DNA from: Plasmodiophora brassicae
Taxonomy: Eukaryota > Endomyxa: Phytomyxea > Phytomyxea > Plasmodiophorida
Direction: 5' to 3'
NCBI GenBank assembly: GCA_036867785.1
Contig: CP145424.1
Span: forward strand, 744,001-808,000
DNA length: 64,000 nucleotides
Every line of letters begins with the position of its first letter. The first letter of the stretch is position 1. Under the pieces are notes generated by a model. It saw only the letters and a program-made list of their open reading frames with translations. It was not told the DNA's origin and did not search any database. The translations under genes and the position numbers were made by a program. Positions 1-11,985 of the stretch are shown piece after piece.

Positions 1-67
1 ACAGCAGGGCGCAATCATGTACACATAGCAATGGTCGTTCCGGGAACCTATAGGATGACGGATGGCG

Positions 68-735
68 CTAACGGCGTCGTTGTCGTTCAAGGCCATGGCG
101 GATCGCACTGGCGGCCGCCTGGAGCAGGCGATGGGATGAGGAGAAGAGGGCGAGAGACGACAGATGATCGCTCCGGCTTTCCACGTCGAATACGAGCACG
201 TCGACCTGGTGCAGGTCGTACAGGATGATGTCCTTGGCGCGGCGAGCATCATCGCGAGGCACGTGGACGATGAGCAGGTCCGGTCGGTCCGTCGCGTCGT
301 CAACCACGATGTTCCGCCCGCTCAGTGCACTGAGCATGAACCCAATGTATTCGCGGGCTCGGTCGACGGCTCGACAGGTCCCGACCGCGACAGCACCGTC
401 GCTGTAGATGGCCAGCGATTCCAGGCCCGATGCCCGCTGGATGCGCATCGCACCGACCTGTGTCGGGCCCGCCACGTACCGAGCCGCGTCCTGTGCACGG
501 CTCCTCAGCGAGGGTGATCGTCGAGGCGTGGTTCCAAACAAGCGACCTTGTTCCCTGCGGGGAACGGGATGATGGCACGCGTCGACCCGATCGCACCCGT
601 CCGGCTGAACTCGTCAAACAGTTTCGCCAGGAACTCGTCGGCCATCACCTTGGCCGTCGTCGGGCCGGCATGGCAACCCGGGCAGACGATGCAGACTAGC
701 GCCAGCAGCCAGCACAGCAGTCGTTGCGCCGGCAT
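68..735 (-). CDS. Secreted protein of unknown function, 2 exons
   Basis: About 203 residues. The first 23 or so residues form a classical signal peptide (MPAQRLLCWLLALVCIVCPG, cleavage near CHA-GP). The mature part has no domain I recognise; it looks alpha/beta, with blocks such as SLAIYSDGAVAVGTC and DLLIVHVPRDD. Two open frames are joined by a 56-nt intron (positions 546 down to 491, GTCGCT...CACAG) that restores phase 0 exactly. The region upstream of 735 shows no further coding frame. With its signal peptide and no transmembrane segment it should be exported or vacuolar. An effector role would be inference only. Confidence 0.65.
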
Positions 736-985
736 CGTGCAACAACCGCGACTGGTTGCCCCCCTCCTGCAAACCCAAACGTTCCCCCGTTGGGAACTGC
801 GCGCGCCGCAAGGCCACCTGTCGAGGCAGGACCTGTAGCCGAACGTAGATCACAGGGCCGCACCAGGTCGGCAGATGTATACGTCGTTGGTTGTGCGTGT
901 GCTGAGTTTATGCGAAGAGAAACGAAGGTGGCCTGCGCCTGCCAGAATGAAGACAAAGAGAGCGATCGCAGAGTGCCCCAGGCGA

Positions 986-1939
986 CTATTTCGCCGAGAT
1001 CGGTGCCAGCGACGGGAACGCCGACTGGTCGTCAATGTTGACCTGCCCCGTCGTCGTCGTCGCCGGTGGCGATCGTCGCACGAACGGGCGCTCGCCCGGG
1101 CCAGCAGCACCGCCGCGTCCGCCGCGACCGCGGCCGCGTTCACCGCCACGAGACTGTCCGCGTTCGCCACCGCGGAAGGCGCCGCGCCCCGCCCCACGAG
1201 GCGCGCCACCGCCACGCCGCGCCTTGGCCGCGTCCTTCGTGAACTCGTCCAGCGACACGGTCGTCGGCTTCTTCTTCCCGGCCGCCTTCTTCGACTGCCC
1301 GCCCTTCTTCTCGTCGCCGGCGAACAGGCCCGACTCGTCCGCGTCCTCGTCGGGCAGGTCGAGCTCGCGCTCGTTGGCGTCGCGCTCGACCTTGCGAATG
1401 TTCAGCTTCTTGTCCTCCTCGACACGGAGCGCCTCCTGCGCCTTGTAGTACTCCTCCAGCGACAGCTGCTCCGGTTCCGGTTCGACTTCCGGTTCCGGCT
1501 CCTCCTTGTTCTGCTCCTGCTCAGGCGCCTCGGCGGGGACGTCCTCAGCTGCCTCAGGCGTTGCGGTCGGCTCGGCGGCGGCGGCGGCGGCAGGCTCCTG
1601 GCGCTCATCGGCGACGTCGCCCCAGTTGTGGGCGCCCTTGCCGTGGCGCTTCACGTTCGGGTCGCGACCGGTGCCCGACCGGCGATCGTACTCCCGCTTC
1701 GGTGGGCGATTGCCATGGCCCTGGCGGCGATCCGAGTGGGCGGCCTGGCCACCACGACGCTGACCCGGCCCTCCGGCCGGACGACCGCCAGCCGGCTTCT
1801 TGCTGGTCGCGGCCGTCGACGCGGCCGGCGCGGGCGCCTGCTCCTCGGCGACGTCGGCCTTCACCGGGACACTCGCCGGCTCGTCGTCGTCCAGCAGGCT
1901 GAACGCGTTGGCAACCGCGACCCCGTACATGGACGGCAT
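986..1939 (-). CDS. SERBP1/HABP4 (Stm1)-family ribosome-associated RNA-binding protein
   Basis: 317 residues, single exon, low-complexity. Family marks in order: an N-terminal YGVAVANAFSLLDDDE block like the SERBP1 start; the hallmark YDRRSGTGRDPNVKRHGKG at about residue 85 followed by HNWG; an acidic E/P-rich middle; a charged LSLEEYYKAQEALRVEED segment; a C-terminal RGG region; and the terminal DDQSAFPSLAP motif of SERBP1/HABP4. Proteins of this family clamp mRNA and inactive 80S ribosomes and bind RNA through RGG boxes. I chose the ATG at 1939 (MPSMYG); the ATG at 1930 is equally possible. The frame extends upstream only through a GTG. Confidence 0.88.
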   Translation of the reverse strand: MPSMYGVAVANAFSLLDDDEPASVPVKADVAEEQAPAPAASTAATSKKPAGGRPAGGPGQRRGGQAAHSDRRQGHGNRPPKREYDRRSGTGRDPNVKRHGKGAHNWGDVADERQEPAAAAAAEPTATPEAAEDVPAEAPEQEQNKEEPEPEVEPEPEQLSLEEYYKAQEALRVEEDKKLNIRKVERDANERELDLPDEDADESGLFAGDEKKGGQSKKAAGKKKPTTVSLDEFTKDAAKARRGGGAPRGAGRGAFRGGERGQSRGGERGRGRGGRGGAAGPGERPFVRRSPPATTTTGQVNIDDQSAFPSLAPISAK

Positions 1940-2249
1940 TGCGTCAGGCGGCGGCGTCTCAACCACACAGCAGTGAAACGAGCGCTCGCGCGTTATGGAG
2001 CGCAGCAGCGCAGTCCGCGAACTCCGTACGGACTTCGTCCGGCGCGCTGCCTGCCGCGGTCGTTATTCTCGTCACGTTTAACCCGACCGCGGTGTTCCAC
2101 GGTACCCCTCAACATGGCCCTGCAGGGGCAGGGGGTGCCCCCACCTGCAACGTTAAACTAACCGGACCGCCGCTCATTGTTCGCGACGCACGGACGCGTT
2201 CTCATGGTCGTATCGATTCGGGGGTTTACGTACGAGATTCCTGCGGGGG
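1940..2249. other. Intergenic, no gene seen
   Basis: 310 bp between the SERBP1-like start and the CLASP stop, both on the minus strand. It must hold the SERBP1-like promoter and the CLASP 3' end. I see no ORF with a recognisable product and no clear repeat. Confidence 0.5.
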
Positions 2250-5200
2250 TCAAGTGACGGCGAGAGAGTCTGGTATGGGCAGGCGGCGCTTTTCGATGTA
2301 GACGACGAGGAGCTTGCGCGTGGTGGGCGGGATTTGTCGGAACAGCGAGGCCAGCGGTTGCTCGCCGATGGCACCGTATAGGTCGATGGCGCAGAAGATG
2401 GACGCTTTGCGCACCTCGAGCTCGGTATGGCTCAGTAGGGGCGGGAACAAGGGCAGGAGTCTGCCCAGCGCGCTCCCGGTATCGGGTTCAGCGCGTTCGA
2501 CGCCAACCAACTAGGGGTACGACTGTCAGGTTAACACCGGGAACGTACACGAGCGTTCGAGACAGACCAGGCAGGAAATAAACTCGATAGCCGTAACGAG
2601 GTCAGCCCTGGACGTGGTTGGATCGGACAGCTTCCCTTCAATTATGCCGATGCAGTCGCTGAAATCGAACACGGCGACGGCTTCTTCGAACAGGGCAATC
2701 TTATGAAGCCTGTCCCAATCAGTCAGGTTTACGGGCGTTGCATCCCAGTGGCGGTTGGGCGCCGACGTGTCACTGAGTCGAAGAGCGAATAGGCATCGGA
2801 AGGCTGTCGCACAACACGATCGTAGAATCGTACGTAAATCAGCATCTGACTCCCCCAGTAGTCGCCGAAGTACGTTGGCTGCCTGTACGTGCACGCTGGA
2901 ATCGTCCGTGGACAGCATAGACGCAATCTTGAAGAGGAGCGAGTCCAGCGTCGCCTTGGAGGACAACGAATCCAGCGCCCCCAGAGAGCACTCGAGAGCG
3001 AGATCCAGGTCTTTGAGCGCCTTTCGCATGCACTCAGCACGGCGACACATCTGCAATCGCTGGCACAGACAACTTACGCGCTCGGCACCTCGGCTCGATG
3101 CGCACTCAACCACGCTCCTAACGGCACTTGACAACGTCTCGGCATCAGAAGTCGACGGAGGTTTGGGATCACCCGAGCTCGATTCATAGTCTTGCGGACG
3201 ATACTCAACCGCGTTTACCTGGTATAACCGGTGTAAGAGGCAACGCTAGCAGCCCGTCGAGTGAGCGCACATACGTCGTCATCCAGTTGTTCATGTTCAG
3301 CAACTGCCTCTGGGACATCGTCTGCGTAAGCGGTGTTAGCAATGGTCAGAAGCGATGCGGGGCTCTTGGTACCAATGACAATATCACGCTCAACGGAAGC
3401 TGTTCTACCCATGTCCACCTCCAGGTGCTCATCCGAATCGGCGTGACCGTCACCAAGCAGGCGCTGCAGATGCGCCTGATCCTACGAAACGTTCAGTAGG
3501 TTAACAGAGTTGGAGAAACTCGACATACAGAATGGGTCATCTGTTGCGAGCAGCGAGAGAATAGTTCGCGGTCCATGTTGAGAAGCATATGCAACAACTG
3601 GGATACGGACGTGCTCGACGATGCGTGCCTAGCCGAAAAGAACGGTCGAAGCCGGGTAAAGGTTGTCCTCATATGCTGGCCTTGGCGGAAATACGCCAGA
3701 GCTTCATTCTGACGTTCGTTGCACAGCTTGATGAGCGCCTGCAGGATGTCTTGCTGGAGACGCGGGCTAGGCGACGAGCCGACTAGCCGCAGCAACTCGC
3801 TGATGAGGTCGTTGAATTCTACGGGAACCGTCAGACTACCGCTGACAAACAAAGGCACGGAACAATACCAGATCTTTCGAACAGCACGTCCAATGCCTGT
3901 GCGGCAGCAGTGCGAACCTGCACATAGCAAAGGTAAGTCGAGGGTTACGCTCCGGGTCAGCAGTCCGCTTACGTGTTCTTTTCCATCGATACAGGTATGA
4001 TATAACCCTGGCAGGAGGCGCTCCAAGCCATTCTTCGTGATCTCAACAGTCTTGACAAATGCGCCCGCCGTTCGAAGGCCGGCGGAAGCCACTTTATGGT
4101 GTCGATCGGAGATCCTCTGCTGCAAGGCGCTGCTGATACGTTGGACCTCATCAACAGTTAGTGGGCTTGACAGGATGATATCATAAAGCTGATCCATTGC
4201 CCGCAGACGCTCCATCCACTCTTTGGACGTTGCCAAATGCAGCACTTCGTCTAAAGACAAGGGCGCCGACGAATCGGCTGACGTCGACTGCGGACCCGTG
4301 GCGGTCGGCGCCTGTAAGGACAGTCAGAAAATAAGGGAGCAGAGAACATGAATCCGTACAGGCTGAAGGCGCCTTTCGGCCCGCTGGGGTTTACCACCGT
4401 CAGCACTCGAGGCGCTGGCAGGTGCAACCTACGAAATAGTTTGATCAATATGAAACCCGCAGATGTAGCGTTCATCAAGCTGACCTGCATCCGCGATGCC
4501 CTGCCATTGGATGATGATGCACTGGACGGTTTCACAGCCTCTTGGCGAACAACACGAACAGCGCCACCAGGCGCTGTCTTCGGCAGGCGCAAGGACGAGC
4601 CTTCTTTGCTGTCACCAGACTGCTGAAGTCATGGTTAACTCATTTAGGTTCGGAAGGCAGGCCCGTAACCACCTACCGAAGAAGGTTCGACTTCAGGGAC
4701 GCTTTGCTGCTTGTTGCTCAAGGTCAGGCCTGAATTCTCCTTGTCATGCATGTTACCCGGCTGTAATGAGCGTCTTCTCGATTTCTGCGACGCATGGTTG
4801 GCAGACGCGCTGTTAGAATCCTGTAGCAGATTCTTCTGGACGCCTGAACAAACAGGTCATCTACGGACGGGAGAGCGTACACGGGCCACATACCACTGTC
4901 CAGCGACGACATCAGTTCCTCCGCGCGTTCAGGCCAAAGGTCCTTGACGGCCCAAAAGCACGTGCGAGATGCTGCTCGCGCTAACTCGTTGGCATCGCTG
5001 AGACCGAGACGAATCTGCTCCACAATGCCATCACAGTATCGTTCCAGATTGTCGTTAGAGGATTGTGCAGTTAACAGTACATGCAAGTATTCCTGAGGAC
5101 ATATGAGCGTGCAAACATTGTTGGCATCCCAGACAACCGACCAACCATGCACGTTGCCCGGAGAGCAGGATTCTTGCCTTTAGCCATATCAAGGATCTTG

Positions 5201-6909
5201 CGAACTGCTGTGTTGATGCGGGTATTCTTGATAATACTGCGAATGCACTTGTCCCCAGCAGACGCTATAACCTGTTTGGAGATGTCATCACCAGAACGTG
5301 TTGCCGCATTCAACTGCCCTACCTGCACACTAGTGAACGTCAGCTTAAGCAGTTCAGGTAGAACGACGTCAGCAATCGCCGAGAAATCGTTCTGCAATGA
5401 ACAAGACATGAACGCTAGGATAGAGCACGCCTCCTGCCATTAGCACTGTCAAAAGTAGAGTAACTGAAGAGCAGACACGACGTCACCTTCGCCACCGCAG
5501 AACGCAAATCATGAGCTTGTACAATTAGAGAAGGCGCAACTCGCTTCAGCTGGGCGTTGAACGGCGGTAGATGTCGAGCAGGCCCGATACACAGCGAGGC
5601 TACTCTGCGAAGTGTTTGGATCCGCACTTGCCAGTTAGCCTTGACGTCACGGAGGACCTCAATGCAGGATTCGATTTCGGATTCGAGATCTCGTTCAATG
5701 CTGATTGGCGAGGGCCGAATATCGCTTGAGACATCCATGTCAGACGTACACGCGTCGTCGTCAGCACGGTCATCCCTGAGCGAAACATCAGGATGCTAGC
5801 GCAGGACGAAAGAAAGAAGCCCTCTTACGACGACGACGGAACAACGGATGGTGCTGAAGGTCTCACTGGTAGCTTGGACCAGTCGACGGCGATCCTAGGC
5901 CTATCTGGGAGAGCCGTGATATCGACTTGCGACTCGATACTCTTGAGCTGAGCGGGGCGCACCGTCGACTGGTTCTTCAGGTACAGCCAGAAATCACGGC
6001 CAAGATATTCCAGCAGGAATACTAACGTGCCCATCGCTTCCTCGCGAACATTACCCATCTGCAGTATGACGGGCGTTAACGCTGTCATACCCAATACGTA
6101 TCGCAAGGATCAGACCTGATCATCGAGCATTCTGAATAGGAAGGGAAGGAACGACCCCATGGGGTAGAAATCGGGGCCGAACAGTTCGACAGCGCGACGG
6201 TAGCATAGCAGTCCAGAATGTCGAACTCCACTGTTCCTAAGGAGCAATCAGCAGGCGCGCGGGCATGGACAACTATATAACGGTCCCTACCGGTGGACGA
6301 GACTCGCCTCTTGCAGCTTATCCCAGATGAAGTTCGGTTCATCAACGGCACTCATGAACTCGATGACCAGGTTCTGCGCCTGACCGCGGACGCCGGCTTT
6401 GACGTCCCCAAGTCGTTCAACAACTGGCGGTTGCACGTCGCATCACAACCTCAAAGACCGACAATGCGCACCGTACTGACCTGCTTCGAACGTCGTGTTA
6501 AAGTATGTGCATGCTGCCGCGCCATGGCTTCTGACAAGGGAGCGCAGAATACCCAGAGACATCTCGCAGACCTACGGCAAGCATCGTCAATCAAGCGCCG
6601 ACACGATACAGCGGACGTGGGGACCCACCTTCGTGTTATTGCCCTTGGCAAGGTTTCGTAAAATTTTGATGAGGGCCAGCACCCTTGAATCATCCAGCTA
6701 TCCGAACAGACGACATTAGGGTGCAATCGGGCCGAATCTGAGCACTGCGACGACCTTCAGCTCATGCGTGTCAACCATGGACGCCAGCATGTCCAGTCCC
6801 CGCATCCTGTTCTTTGCGTCTACGCCACGGTCAGCACCATCCCCACCGAGAGTGCCGGTGCCACAGCGGCATCACCTGCGTCGCCCAGGAGGACCTTGAC
6901 CTCCTCCAT
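2250..6909 (-). CDS. CLASP-family TOG-domain microtubule-binding protein, at least 18 exons
   Basis: Microtubule plus-end rescue/stabilising protein (CLASP/Stu1/MAST). The 5' exons splice cleanly with 51-58-nt introns: start MEEVKVLLGDA, then DAKNRMRGLDMLASMVDT, a TOG1 block (VVERLGDVKAGVRGQAQNLV; RREEAMGT-like helices near 6050), a TOG2 block (WQVRIQTLRRVASLCIG; DLRSAVAKEACSILAFMS; VIASAGDKCIRSIIKNTR) and a further HEAT/TOG array at 3500-4260. The last exon (VRKASIFCAIDLYGAIGE ... LLVVYIEKRR) is the conserved CLASP C-terminal domain. The start at 6909 is the first ATG that splices into the TOG1 frame. The exons between 4250 and 4900 and around 3450 are only approximately placed. The estimated product of 1150-1200 residues is somewhat short of animal CLASPs. 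A SKLP tetrapeptide in exon 7 resembles the SxIP EB1-binding motif; that is speculative. Confidence 0.88.
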
Positions 6910-7158
6910 GGCCGCGACAATGTCTCCGGGGCAGAAGCAATTCCAGTCTGCCCCAGCGACAAAACACGGCATCGCAAAATCCAAAACGTGGCCTACGAAC
7001 ACCACCACACTGCGACTCGCCTGCTGTAGACTGCATCGGCAGCAGCACCAACGATCTGGCCACGCAGGCGACTGGTGATCAGCGTAGGGAGGGACGCACA
7101 GTGACACGATGGGGTCTGGCACACTGCGGCAATATATAATATCTCTGTAGGAAATGGA

Positions 7159-10100
7159 CTATGTGGTGTCAGTTGTCGCCCACATGATGGCGTCGGAGTC
7201 GACCACATCCGATGGCCAGTACTGCTGCGCCGCGTTCGTCGGGGCATTGCCGGCCGGGTTCGGGGACGACGACGGCGGGTCGGGGTTCGGCGCAAACGGC
7301 TGTATCAGCCGATTGTAGATGTTGTCTGGATTATCGGCGGATGACGCCGTCGTCGTCGTCGGCGCCGCAGACGCTGATGCCGGCGCGCGAATAAGACGGC
7401 TTGGAGCGGTGTGTGTCGAGTTTGAGCTGGATATCAAGCTCTCCAGTGCTTGCAGATCCGGCTGGGATCCGCCCTGCTGCGCAATGCTGATCACATCGCG
7501 CGTCCTCCTCGAAAGGCCAGGTGGAGGGACACCAGACGGACCGGGCGCATTCGAGATCGACGATCCCGAACGCGCGTTCGGTCGATGACCACCTCGCGGT
7601 TGAGACTGGAGACGCAATTAGGTACGTGCAGGGGAAGGCTGCCGCGCGCTACGTACCGAGGTCTTCAGGTTCAGTGGCGGCACGTTGATGCCCCAGCTGG
7701 TCAGGTTTTCGTAGACTTCAACCTTATACTTGTTCACCGCCTCGCGGTACATGGTGGCGTACTGTGCTTTGAGCTGTGCACACGCGGTCAATTGGGAATG
7801 TCGTCCGGAACGCGACAGACCCGAGCCGTACAGCGCGGATGTTTTCGTCCAGCTGCGACCGAGACGAACGCAGCGTTGCCAACTGCGCTGGGGTCAGCAC
7901 GGAAATGTCGAATCCCGTCAGGAACGTGCTCATGTCAATCGACTGGCGGCCCAATTTCAGACCCGATGGTTGGACACTAAGAACGCGCACGGCACTAACC
8001 GAATCCGGGGACTTGGACGACGGGGTCGCAGTACGCGATGACAGTGACTCCACGCTGCTTGTCGATGACGGCTGAGCGGGACCAGGAGCGTATAATTGAT
8101 TCGACGACGCTGTACAGCTGTCAGAACATAGGCGTGCACATACTGAATGTAGCCTGCCACCTGGGGCTAGTCGGTCACCTGTAGCGTGACCCTCTAGACC
8201 GTTCGGCCCACTTGCTTCAGGCTCTATGCCAGATGGGTCAACGCGGGGAATGCGCACGACAAGTGTGCCTAGCAGGCGCATACCTTCACTGATCTGTCGT
8301 CGCGCTGGCCCTGATGCTGGCGTCGCCTGTACGCTTGGCGTCGACGCTGCCGTCGTGGTTGGATGTTGAGCAGGAACTTGCAACGTTGAAGCAGGGGCAT
8401 GAACAGCAGGGCCGGTAGCCAGCCCTGCAAGATTTTGCTGTTGTGGAGCAGGACCCTGAGTAACAGTCGGAACGAACGGGGACGCCGATGGGAACTCGGA
8501 CTGCCCGTGGCCCGACGAAGACACTGAAACGGACGGGGACGGTATGGATGCCGTTGAGCCCACTGGAGTCATCACAGGACGTGGACGACTGTCGGCAACA
8601 ACCGGTACAGGTAAGTGGTGGTCGGGCTCGTGCATCGACTGAGTTGGAGAGATGGACAGTTGGCTGGGAGGAGCAGTGAGCGTCGCCGGAACGGCAAGTG
8701 ATGACTGGACTCCAAATGCTGCAGCACCGCCTGGTACAGACAATCCGACACTTGAGGGCGGCACTGTTACAGGGGAAGACGAAGATCCAGCGACGGAAGC
8801 AGAACTCGAAAGAGATGACATGGCGGAACCGAAAGGTGTTACAGAAGGTGTGGGAGCATGGGAGGCAGCAGAAACGGCAGCAGAGTAAACAGGCAGCGTA
8901 CCTGTTCCTCCAGCACCGGAAGTCGTCCCGTGCCCAACAGGATACGTCCCATACTGTGGCGGGACGGCGCCGGTAGGTGCCTGCGCCGTATAGGACCCGG
9001 CAAGTGCTGGCATCCCAGACGAGTACGGAAGCACAGGAGGGCCGCTCGGCGTTACGTAAATGTGAGAAGGTGGCACTGACGACGACACTGGCTCCTTCCT
9101 CGGTGGGAGGTCGGCAACCGGTTGCCCGGAAGGAGGGGCTTGGGTACCAGTAAACGGATCGGAAACCTGCAATAACGTTAAACGAGGTATAGCAAACGAC
9201 ACGCGTCAAGCATACAACATCGAAGGACAATGCTCGCTGCAGCGAGGGCGCAGGAGTTGGGCTGAGACGCGCACCGGTTCCGTTTGGCGTCGACAGCAGC
9301 GACATCGTATCTCGCACCATAGCCGGTTGGTCGACATCGGTGTTGACGCCGACCGCGTTTACGCTAGTCGGCGGTGCCAGACTTCGCGCCGCGGCTTTCC
9401 ACTTCTTCTTCTCGTCCCTGATGGCCGAATCGATACCCTGAGATTGCCCAGATCAGGAACACGAGGGTAGAACCGGGATGGGAGCATACCTCGGCAAGCT
9501 TCCCGCTCGCGGATTCTTGCAAGTCGAGCTCCTTCACCATTTCAATTGCGACAGATTCGGCAGTATCGGACTCCAGGTCGAATGGGAATTTGATCTCCTT
9601 GCGGCGACTGCCCAGATCCAGCCTGAGCACTATGCGGGCGATGTTGTCGACGGTGCTTTCCAGCGTGACCTCCAGCGACGAAACGGCGGCCTCGCGCTGG
9701 GACTCGGAATCATCGTCGTATGCGGCCCGGTACTGACTGGATTCACTGTGATCGGCGACGGCCGCCAGTTCCATGACCGGGACCTGCTCAAACAGTCGAG
9801 TCAGAACCCTGACGCGGCAGGCATGGACATTGGATTGCGCGAGCAATGTGACGAAAATATCCCAGTGTCGCAATTAGCATTCTTACAAGAGGCGTTGTCG
9901 GAGACGTCGAAGTGATCGGCTCATAATTGATCGCAGCGCGTTCCCGGTAGTCCTGGAACCTCGGATCCAGGAACGGGTGCCGAAGAAGGTCATCCGCAGC
10001 CAAACGGAAGTTGCTCTTGGCGAGACACAGCTCAATAAATTCACGCGTCTGCCAGTCGGTAACCCGATTAAGACTTTCGGGTCGGATCCCCTGTTCCAAA

Positions 10101-11135
10101 CGGGTCAGCGAGATCCATACGTTCCGCGAACAACGATGCCACACATACCGCAGACACTTTCTTGAATATTTGGGCCGTGTTGGTGCACTCCGCGTACGGG
10201 TACTCGTTGGAAATCATCTCCAGAACGCACATACCGAACGCGTACACGTCGACCTGGCGATCACGCGTGTTGGGTGCAAACCCACGACCTTCGGACGACA
10301 CAGGGACAGGTACCTTCTCAGTATACCATTCATCGTATAGCTCCGGAGCCTGCAACAAATAATGGATCAGCTAACGACAGCGGATGCATGCGCCGTCAGC
10401 CAACCATGAACTCGGGTGTGCCAAGAACGGAGGCGACGTGAGTCGCGTTCCGCATGGTCGATAGACCCAGATCGCCTATTCGAATGTCCCCGGTACTGCC
10501 GTTGATGAAGATGTTGTCGCATTTCAGGTCCCGACTGATCCAAGACTGATTAGCCAGGCATTAGCGAACAGTCCCGGGACAGCTTACTGGATAATCGGAG
10601 GGGTCTTCGAGTGCAGATAACAGAGTCCTTGCAAGATCTGCCGGCACCACCTGAAACGAAAGCCATCAGACCATGCTGGGACAGTCTGAACACGAGCGGA
10701 TACCGACTTCTTAATCACTTTGAGCTTGACCGGTTTGAACCGTGACACGTATTGTTTCAGGGTCCCCGATGTCACGATCTCGGTCGTGAAAATGACCTGC
10801 TCAGCGTCCGGGTTCTCCCATGAGTTGTAGAAGTTAATGATGCAATTATGGTTCAGGTTCTTCAGGATGTCCGTTTCGCTCTTCAAGCGAACCTTTTCCC
10901 GCTCGGGCAATCGCTTCAGCTCGACCGTGTTCCACGCGACTTCAATGCCCAGGTCCGTGTCATACGCCAGCCAGACAGACTTGTACGCGCCTGATCCCAG
11001 CTTCTCATCAAACTGGTGGCAAACCCGTCAAAATCTGAGCGACGATCACAGAGCATGGACGAAACGAACACGAATATATCGACCGTCTGGGCTGGTCTCG
11101 ACGCCTTCGAGATCGGCTCGATTTCGGTGGGACAT
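7159..11135 (-). CDS. WNK-type Ser/Thr protein kinase with long S/T/P-rich tail
   Basis: Kinase domain exons lie at 11135-9790. SPDGRYIR then [20 protein letters not shown] carries the WNK-specific lysine in the glycine loop (GAYK), and EVAWNTVEL lacks the usual beta-3 lysine, which defines WNKs (With No lysine K). [10 protein letters not shown] is rebuilt across a 53-nt intron and followed by GDLGLST and GTPEFM/APELYDE, then [19 protein letters not shown]. Right after the kinase, an OSR1-C/PF2-like autoinhibitory domain is visible ([20 protein letters not shown]). The tail (9320-7159) is about 600 residues of Ser/Thr/Pro/Gln-rich, probably disordered sequence. WNKs sense chloride and osmolarity and phosphorylate SPAK/OSR1-type kinases in animals. 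The start ATG at 11135 ([11 protein letters not shown]) is a guess, because the frame opens upstream through a possible acceptor. Confidence 0.9.
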
Positions 11136-11985
11136 GCGATTCGCGGGCGTGCTCAGAGCGATCTCGCCATCCAACAACTGGTTGTCGTCCGCCCCTGCGA
11201 AAGAGCCGTCAGCCCGTCACGGACCAAATCGGACCAAAATCCACCTGCGTCCTTGACGCGCTTTTTTGGAGTCGGAGATTATTTGAGGGCTACTACGTAC
11301 GCCCTCTCACCACACCATTCTTCCTCCGAACTGAACAACGGGGCCCGGCCTCGACAGGGAAGCGCTCACGGCTTGTCCTGAGTAATCTCGTCGAATGATT
11401 CGCCGATGTCCCGATTTGCCGTGCGAAGTCCTCGGACGACGCCGTTTAAGACTGTGCCAGGTTCGCCTGACCGTGGATGTACTGGAGCACATGGATGGGC
11501 GTCACCTCCCAACATACATCAGGGAAGCGGGCCAGTCCCACCACCGAGCATTGTCGGTGTTGGGTCTGCCAATATCTCCCGTCTACAGGCCGCGTTCGAT
11601 GTAAATTCCTGAATGCTCATGCGCAAGTGGTACGCTGCTAGTAGAGGTCGGTGCACACGCCCGTCAACGTACAAGCGCAAACGGCCGCCGCCGACAATTC
11701 AACGATGTTCAACAGCCAGAAACTCAGATTGGCCCAACGTCGGGCATGTAGAATACAGGACGCGCCATAAGGAAACCCTAAGCGCCCCACCGCTCGTACA
11801 TACGGAGCAGACGTAAACAGGGCCGACGAACATCGTTGTGTGGGCTGTTTTTACTGGCGACGACGCGACGCAGGACGTGGCACCGCGTGCGTGCGTGCAT
11901 GCGTGCGTGCTCTTTGCCGCACCTGCGCGTTGCGACGCACCAGCCGCCCGTCGCCCTTAGGGAACGCCGCCCGGCCATTTTCACT
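11136..11985. other. Divergent intergenic region between WNK and MFSD12-like genes
   Basis: 850 bp with only short ORFs that have no recognisable product. It must contain both promoters and may hold a small upstream exon of the WNK gene. An alternating purine-pyrimidine GCGTGCGTGCATGCGTGCGT stretch lies at about 11888-11910. Confidence 0.45.

Noticed and set aside
875-2161. 428-codon plus-strand ORF
   Set aside because: It is antisense to the SERBP1-like gene, is Arg/Leu-rich low complexity, and has no domain; long antisense frames are expected from G/C-ended codons.
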